DNA from: Mesorhizobium sp. | GTDB taxonomy: Bacteria; Pseudomonadota; Alphaproteobacteria; Rhizobiales; Rhizobiaceae | Assembly (NCBI GenBank): GCA_030698645.1 | Contig: JAUYMV010000573.1 | Coordinates: 1 to 6,258, forward strand | Reading direction: 5' to 3' | Length of the DNA stretch: 6,258 nucleotides | In this document: positions 1 to 5,000 of the stretch, piece by piece | Position numbering within the stretch: position 1 is the stretch's first letter | How the letters are laid out: each line of letters opens with the position of its first letter | Notes under the pieces: model-generated | The model's database searches: none | Told to the model about the DNA's origin: nothing | The model's input: only the letters and a program-made list of their open reading frames with translations | Translations under genes and position numbers: made by a program

Positions 1-420
1 GAACTGGTCAGCGGGATCGTCGACAGCAGCAAGACGACGACGGTCGTGTTCGACAGCCCCGGCGCGGCGACCAGTTCGCCGCCCGGACAGAATCCGAACA
101 CCACGCCTTCGGACGCGATCGTCAAGTTCGATCCGGCGTACCACTCCGTGAACGCGGAATTCAACCCGTCGACCGGAGCCGTCACGAATGTGCCGAAAAT
201 TCCGGCATTGGTGCTCGGCCATGAGCTGATTCACGCGACTCACCGCAACGAGGGCACGCGCGACGTCTCCGTCAAAAAATACAACGGCATGGATGGCGTC
301 GAGCGGTCCAACAAGGTCGAGGAAGTCCGCACCGTCGGTCTCGGCTTCAACAAGCCGAACGACATCACCGAAAATCAGCTGCGCGAAATGCTGGGCGTGA
401 ACCCCCGCAACCACTACTAG
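1..420 (+). CDS. C-terminal part of a putative M91-family (NleD-like) zinc metallopeptidase domain protein; 5' end outside window
   Basis: The reading frame is open from the first base, so the gene begins upstream; 139 codons are visible. The GTG at 46 is an internal codon and not a convincing start. Codons 74-78 read HELIH (bases 220-234), the HExxH zinc-protease signature: two His ligands and the catalytic Glu. About 30 residues later comes EEVRTVG (bases 319-339), then a TENQLREMLG segment near the C terminus. This order, HExxH, then EExRTVG, then TEN-LR-x-LG, is what I recall of peptidase family M91, whose founder is the type III effector NleD; the Glu pair probably supplies the third zinc ligand. 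In many bacteria such domains form the C-terminal toxin or effector part of a larger protein, and the missing N terminus would show whether that holds here. The next gene starts 14 bases downstream. The HExxH motif is certain; family assignment is fairly sure; target and delivery route are unknown. Confidence 0.8.
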   Translation, partial: ELVSGIVDSSKTTTVVFDSPGAATSSPPGQNPNTTPSDAIVKFDPAYHSVNAEFNPSTGAVTNVPKIPALVLGHELIHATHRNEGTRDVSVKKYNGMDGVERSNKVEEVRTVGLGFNKPNDITENQLREMLGVNPRNHY

Positions 421-426
421 GAAGGA
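421..426 (+). promoter_or_regulatory. Ribosome binding site for the exported protein
   Basis: GAAGGA directly after the TAG of the peptidase gene, eight bases from the ATG at 435, is a good Shine-Dalgarno match. It fixes the start and indicates translation from the same transcript as the upstream gene. Confidence 0.7.
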
Positions 427-434
427 TATCGACC

Positions 435-1088
435 ATGTTCCGCCTTCTCTCGCATTACGCACGAACGACGGCTGTGCTATTGGCGCTCGGCGCGCTCCCG
501 ATCCCCGGGAGCGCAATGGCCGAAGCATTGCCGAACCCGATCTCGATCCCGCTCGACTTCGTCGAGACCATTCGCGAAACCCCGGACTGGCTGGCCGCCG
601 AACTCAAGGCGCGCAACCTGCCCGGCGCCTGGACGGTCGAGAACGGCAGCTTGGTGACCGCCGATCTCGACGTGATTAAATACGTGCACCGGATCGAGGC
701 GTTCATCGCCCTCGATCCGGCCGACGAATATGCCTATTTCGTGCTGCCGCTCGTCGACCAGAGCGGCGCCACGGGAACCTGCGTCACGCTCTACCCGCGC
801 GACATCCTGCCCAAGCTCGGCACGCTGGACTTCCGCCTCGAACGCTACCAGGTGCCGGACCTGGCGGCCGAGGAGGTCAGGAAATGCCTCGTGAAGGGCC
901 CGAGCGGCCTGCCCTACGAGACGATGGATCGCGCCACCTTCCGGGCAACCTACTTCCGCGACTCCGGCGACCTGGACGCGATGCGCTATGAGGCGCTCGA
1001 CGGCGATCCGGACTTCATCAACAAGGCCTATGAGCTCGGCTACTATCCGATCGAAGCCGACGATCCCGGCATCCTGCGCATCAGATAG
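435..1088 (+). CDS. Exported protein of unknown function (Sec signal peptide), putative partner of the upstream peptidase
   Basis: I do not recognise the family of this 217-residue protein. Residues 1-29 look like a Sec signal peptide: basic start with R3 and R10, a hydrophobic core around T12-L21, and an Ala-Met-Ala cleavage site after residue 29. There is no lipobox Cys, so the mature product is probably soluble in the periplasm or secreted. The mature part is rather acidic and contains just two cysteines, C116 and C151, which could form a disulfide. The start is supported by GAAGGA at 421-426, eight bases before the ATG. The gene lies 14 bases after the metallopeptidase stop, and a terminator follows, so the two are probably co-transcribed. 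A cognate immunity or accessory role is possible by position, but nothing in the sequence proves it. Short antisense frames across the gene are coding shadows. Confidence 0.85.
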   Translation: MFRLLSHYARTTAVLLALGALPIPGSAMAEALPNPISIPLDFVETIRETPDWLAAELKARNLPGAWTVENGSLVTADLDVIKYVHRIEAFIALDPADEYAYFVLPLVDQSGATGTCVTLYPRDILPKLGTLDFRLERYQVPDLAAEEVRKCLVKGPSGLPYETMDRATFRATYFRDSGDLDAMRYEALDGDPDFINKAYELGYYPIEADDPGILRIR

Positions 1089-1101
1089 CTGGGCTGCGCC
1101 A

Positions 1102-1129
1102 GGGCGTTCGGGGCGACCCCCGAACGCCC
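1102..1129 (+). repeat. Perfect 12-bp inverted repeat (hairpin) after the exported-protein gene
   Basis: GGGCGTTCGGGG (1102-1113) pairs perfectly with CCCCGAACGCCC (1118-1129) around a four-base CGAC loop. The stem is very stable, but no T-tract follows, so it is not by itself a canonical intrinsic terminator. It begins 13 bases after the stop codon and may protect the 3' end of the transcript or act with the terminator that follows. Confidence 0.75.
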
Positions 1130-1141
1130 GACCTCTGCCTG

Positions 1142-1168
1142 GGAGCCGCTTGCGGCTCCTTTTTCTTT
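1142..1168 (+). terminator. Rho-independent terminator of the peptidase/exported-protein unit
   Basis: GGAGCCG (1142-1148) pairs with CGGCTCC (1153-1159) around a CTTG tetraloop. The stem is followed at once by TTTTTCTTT (1160-1168). A GC-rich stem with an adjoining U-run is the classical intrinsic terminator. It separates the peptidase unit from the downstream regulator gene, which therefore needs its own promoter between about 1169 and 1279. Confidence 0.88.
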
Positions 1169-1197
1169 GCCCCTAGCTGAACACCAGGCGCTTCCGG

Positions 1198-1209
1198 GAT
1201 CCGCGGATC
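1198..1209. repeat. 12-bp perfect palindrome upstream of the Crp/Fnr-type gene
   Basis: GATCCGCGGATC is a perfect palindrome lying 71 bases before the ATG at 1280, in the only stretch that can hold this gene's promoter. It does not match the TGTGA-N6-TCACA (Crp) or TTGAT-N4-ATCAA (Fnr) consensus. It could be an operator or chance; I see no convincing -35/-10 pair in the region. Confidence 0.3.
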
Positions 1210-1279
1210 GAACACTATCGCTTTGCTCGCCCCTCCCATTGCCCTACAAGTGACGACGTGCGGCAATCGGAACATCAGC

Positions 1280-1966
1280 ATGCCATCCGCAAGCTCGAAC
1301 GAAAGCGACGAGTCCCCGCTGCCGGCACGGATCGCGGCCGACCTGTTCGATCTCCTGTTCACCGGCTGCAAGCCGGAGCGCCATGCCGCCGGACAGCATC
1401 TCTTCGTGCAGGAAGACCCATCGGACCGCATCTATGGCGTGATCGGCGGAACCGTCGAGATCTCGCTCTATTCGCCGGGCGGACAGAAGCTCGTCGCCAA
1501 CATGGAGTTGTCGCGCAGCCTGGTCGGCGAGATCGGCGCGCTGGACGGCAGGCCGCGCACCGCGACCGCCATATGCCTGACCGATTGCGAACTGGTTTCG
1601 CTCAGCCGCGCGCAGCTCTTCGACCGCCTGGAGAAACATCCGCCGCTGGCGCGCGCCATGATCGCGCTGCTTTGCGCCAGGCTTCGTTGGGTCAGCGGCG
1701 AGATGGGCGACATGGCATTCTTCGCCATCGAGGCAAGGCTGGCGAAGCGCCTCGCCTTCCTGTCGGGCGTGCTGTCGGATCCGTCGGGCTGGGTGGCGAT
1801 CTCGCAGGCGGAGCTGGCCGAGTTTCTCGGCGCGACGCGTGAATCGGTGAACAAGACGCTGAACGACTGGCGCGCGCGAAAGATCATCGACCTGAAACGC
1901 GGCGGCGTCAGGATCGTCAACGCCGGCGCCCTTCGGCATATCGCGTCGTCCCAGGACGACGAATAA
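1280..1966 (+). CDS. Crp/Fnr-family transcriptional regulator
   Basis: This predicted cytoplasmic DNA-binding regulator has 228 residues from the ATG at 1280, a normal length for the family. Residues about 20-115 form the cyclic-nucleotide-binding-type beta barrel. G83-E84-I-G86 and R93-T94-A95 align with the phosphate-binding cassette of E. coli Crp (GE-x-G ... RSA), with Thr in place of Ser, so nucleotide binding is plausible. A long dimerisation helix follows (about 116-150). Residues 173-212 are a winged HTH, with helix SQAELAEFLG and recognition helix TRESVNKTLNDW; the R-E-x-V-x-x-x-L pattern is typical of Crp-type HTHs. The N-terminal Cys cluster of Fnr is absent, so an oxygen-sensing Fe-S cluster is unlikely. 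In-frame TTG (1223) and GTG (1250) would extend the protein but lack a ribosome site; ATG 1280 has only a weak CGGA before it. The gene is convergent with the P450-peroxidase gene. Effector and targets are unknown. Confidence 0.9.
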   Translation: MPSASSNESDESPLPARIAADLFDLLFTGCKPERHAAGQHLFVQEDPSDRIYGVIGGTVEISLYSPGGQKLVANMELSRSLVGEIGALDGRPRTATAICLTDCELVSLSRAQLFDRLEKHPPLARAMIALLCARLRWVSGEMGDMAFFAIEARLAKRLAFLSGVLSDPSGWVAISQAELAEFLGATRESVNKTLNDWRARKIIDLKRGGVRIVNAGALRHIASSQDDE

Positions 1967-2002
1967 GGCAGGGCTGCTTCAATCCAGCCCTATCCTGCCT
2001 TA
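1964..2002. terminator. Shared hairpin between convergent stop codons (putative bidirectional terminator)
   Basis: TAAGGCAGG (1964-1972) is the reverse complement of CCTGCCTTA (1994-2002), and AGGGCTG (1970-1976) is the reverse complement of CAGCCCT (1985-1991) around an eight-base loop. The two sets overlap. The best fold uses TAAGGCA with TGCCTTA outside, GGGCTG with CAGCCC inside, and TATCC bulged. The outer arms include the stop codons of both genes (TAA 1964-1966 on +, TTA 2000-2002 read as TAA on -). There is no clear U-tract on either side, so termination efficiency is uncertain, but the placement between convergent genes argues for this role. Confidence 0.65.
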
Positions 2003-5000
2003 GAGCCGCGAGATCATGAAGCGCAATGCGGACAGGCTGGGCATGAAGAAGTAGCCGCCGCCCCGCGTGGTGACGAAGCGCGGGATGTCTTCCAGCACTA
2101 TGCCGCCTTCCCATCGCGGGATCGAGAACCGGCCGTCACCCTCGTTCGAGCCGATCGACGGGTCCTTCTCGCGCACCAGCCCGTGGAAGGATGGGGCCGA
2201 CACCCAGGTCTGCTGCATGAACTCGTATTGCCGCTCGATATCGGCGTTGAGACACATGAACAACAGCCCCTTCTCCGGCTTGCCACCGCGCTTGGCCGGC
2301 TGCTCATAGGTGCGTCCGACACGCAGGATGCGATGCCGCTTGCCGATCCGGATCTGGACATCGTGGTCGTCGCCAAGCGAATCGCGCGGATTGGCGCGCC
2401 GCACATGGGCGCCGAACGGGCAGCGATGGCCCTGCGGATCCTCGGCGCCGAAGGAGAAGTCGTTGTCCGCCGGGCGGCCGGAGCGGCCTTCCGGGTTACG
2501 CACCAGCGACGAGCCATCCTGCCAGCGTCCCATCATCTTGGCGGCGATCCACTTCGGCGTGATCGCCGGATCGTCGTGCTCCCGGGATTTCTTCGTCGCG
2601 GCAAACGCGCAATAGGTCTCGAATTCCTCGACGTGCTGCTCGAACTGCCGGACGACGAGGAACGATCCGTTGCGCCCGAAATCGTGCAGCGAGGTCGAGG
2701 TGCCGTCGGTGCCGCGCCGGAAGCGCAGCGCGGGAAGCAGGCCGCCACGGTCGTGCGATGCACGGACGCCCGGCGAGACCGGATAGAAGCCGTGCTCGTC
2801 GCGATAGCCGAACAGGAACTCGCCGGCGGCGACGAGCTGCATCGGCGCGACGCCCGCATGGGCGCGCGCCGTGCCCCGCACGACCGGCTGCGACACGCCA
2901 TCGGCGAAGCCGAAATGCTCGATCGCGCGGCGGCCCTCGCGCCGGACCTGGAGCGGAAGCTCGGCGACGCTCCTGATCCCGGCCGCCGCCGCCTTTTTCT
3001 TCACCTTGGCGATCTCGGCCTTCAGCGTCCGCAGGTTGGCCGCGTAGCAAAGGACGACCATGTCCACCGGCTTGTCCGGCGATCCCCATTGCCAATGCTC
3101 CGGCCGGCTGTCGCCGACGTCGTCAAGGATGCGGCTGCGCTGCGGACTTCCCATGCCGTGCCGGAAGGCGGTCGGAAACCGGTCGAGCGGATCTTCGTTC
3201 AGCCCGGCGTCGAGTCCGAGCCTGCGCAGGCCGTCGGGACCGAAACCGACGGTCATCGCCCGCACGCGCGGGATCGGGTCGCCGAAGCTCGTTTGCGTCG
3301 CGAGAAACTCCATCCATTCCCGGCGCTTGTGGCTCGGCAGGCCCTCCGGAACGGCCAGCGCGATCATCTGGCCGAATTCCAGCGCGCCGAACGCGCTGAA
3401 GAAGATCGACTGGATCTCGCCGGTTTCGAGTTGCTCGGTGGCGGCCGGCAGTGACGGCTTCCCGGCAGCGACGTCGGCCTTGCCTTCGAGGCGCGGACGC
3501 GGGCGCGAGCCGAACAGGCTCAGCCAGTCGCGCGCTTCGCTGTCGGTGGCCAAGCAGATGCCGCGCCTGATCCGCGAATTGATGCGGATGCGCTGGGTGT
3601 TCAACTCGGGATAGGCCGAATACCAGAACAGCGTCGGCACCTGTTGGCGCCTGGCCCAGCGCTTGAACCGATCGCCGTCGCGCGCGCCGTCCAGGAACAG
3701 CCAGCGCGTGCGCGGATAGCCGACCGTATTGCTCCAGACGCCGGTCAGGCCGGGCGACGCCTTGGCGACGAAATCCTCCAGATAGCTTTCCCAGCTGCCG
3801 CCGTAGTTGGAGAAGAACATCAGCCGGTCGGTTCCAGGCAGCAGCACCCAGCGGGCAAAATGGATCGAGTTGATCGTCGCCAGGAAGCCCGGCCGGAACA
3901 CGTGGCGCGCCGAAATCGAGATCAGGTAGAAGGTCAGGCGCAGCGCCAGCCGGCGCAGCGTGCCCGGTTTCATGACCGAGATGGCGGTCAGATGGTTCTG
4001 GGCCGTGCGATCCTCATGCTCCAGGATCGCGTCGAGCTTGTCGAGCGCGATCGTCGTGCTGTTCGTCGGGTCGCTTCGTTCGAGGCGCCGCAGGGCCAGA
4101 AAACTCACACCCAGCAGCGCGGCGACCAGCGCAAGGAGGCCAAGCAAGGTCAGCAGCAGCGATGTCGCGCCAACCATCAGGTTGCGGAAGAAGCCGGGGG
4201 CGTAGCCGAACACCAGCGCGTAGGTGATCCACCAGCACGCCAGCAGGATCAGCGTGGCGCCCGCCATGACGGCCGGCGCCCGCAGCGTCGCCATGACAGC
4301 CCCCCACCAGCTCCCGCTCCGTCTCTCGAGCAGGCTCTCGGCCGACTGGAACGCCCAGGGGTGCTTGCCGCCGGCCTCGACGTGCTCCCTCACCTCGGCC
4401 AGGATCGCCGCCGCCCCGCCAGGCCCCGCTGGGCGCGGTCGCTCGACGATCCGGCGCGCGATTTCGGCGAGTTCCGCCTCGGCGCGGATGCGCTCGATCG
4501 AATGGCCGGGCGTGCCGGCGAAGACCAGGCCGGCATTGCTGCCGAACGAGGGCGAGATATCGACATTGTGCCTGGCGAGGAATTCCCGGAGCTTCGCGCC
4601 GGGGGGCAGCGCGCAGGCCTCTTCGAAGACCGGGCGAAGGATCGGCTCGGCATGGTGCGCAAAGGCCGCGATGACCTCGTCGGTGGCGCCGTCGCCGGAC
4701 AGTTCGAGCACCAGCATGCCGGTCTCTTGCCCAGTCGCCTCGTCCACCTTGCCCGTCTCAGGAACCGCCAGACTGGCGAAATGAACGATGCCGGCGGCAT
4801 CGAGCGCGCCACGCATGGCGGCGACTGCCGGATTGCCCAACGCCTCGACCTTCTTCTTCAGGCTCGCCAGCGACACGCCGGCCTTGACCGGACAGATCAC
4901 GGTTATCAGCGCGTGCGGCGTGACGCGGCACAGCGGCGCGCGCTCGAAGTCGATGCACAGCGTCTCCGGAAAGGCGCCGAGGCGCGTCATCCGGCCGGCC

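Noticed and set aside
46..48. GTG as the start of the metallopeptidase gene
   Set aside because: The frame is open back to base 1 with coding-like composition and no Shine-Dalgarno sequence before 46, so the gene most likely starts outside the window.
1223..1279. N-terminal extension of the Crp/Fnr-type gene from TTG 1223 or GTG 1250
   Set aside because: No ribosome site precedes either codon, and the added residues have no family counterpart. ATG 1280 gives the normal family length.
1244..1939. 231-codon open frame on the - strand
   Set aside because: It is antisense to the Crp/Fnr-type gene and rich in Arg, Ala, Gln and His with no motif. The opposite strand carries a well-supported regulator.
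1223..1966. Fnr-type oxygen sensor
   Set aside because: The cysteines present (residues 30, 99, 103 and 132 from ATG 1280) do not form the N-terminal Fnr cluster pattern.
2183..3454. 423-codon open frame on the + strand
   Set aside because: It lies wholly antisense to the DyP domain, whose frame has clear family motifs. The product is Arg/Ala-rich and low in recognisable structure, as expected of a GC-rich shadow frame.
4014..4307. 97-codon minus-strand frame across the membrane-hairpin region, as a sign of a frameshift or separate small protein
   Set aside because: It overlaps the fusion gene in another frame. The main frame is unbroken and encodes two clean hydrophobic helices here, so no frameshift is needed.
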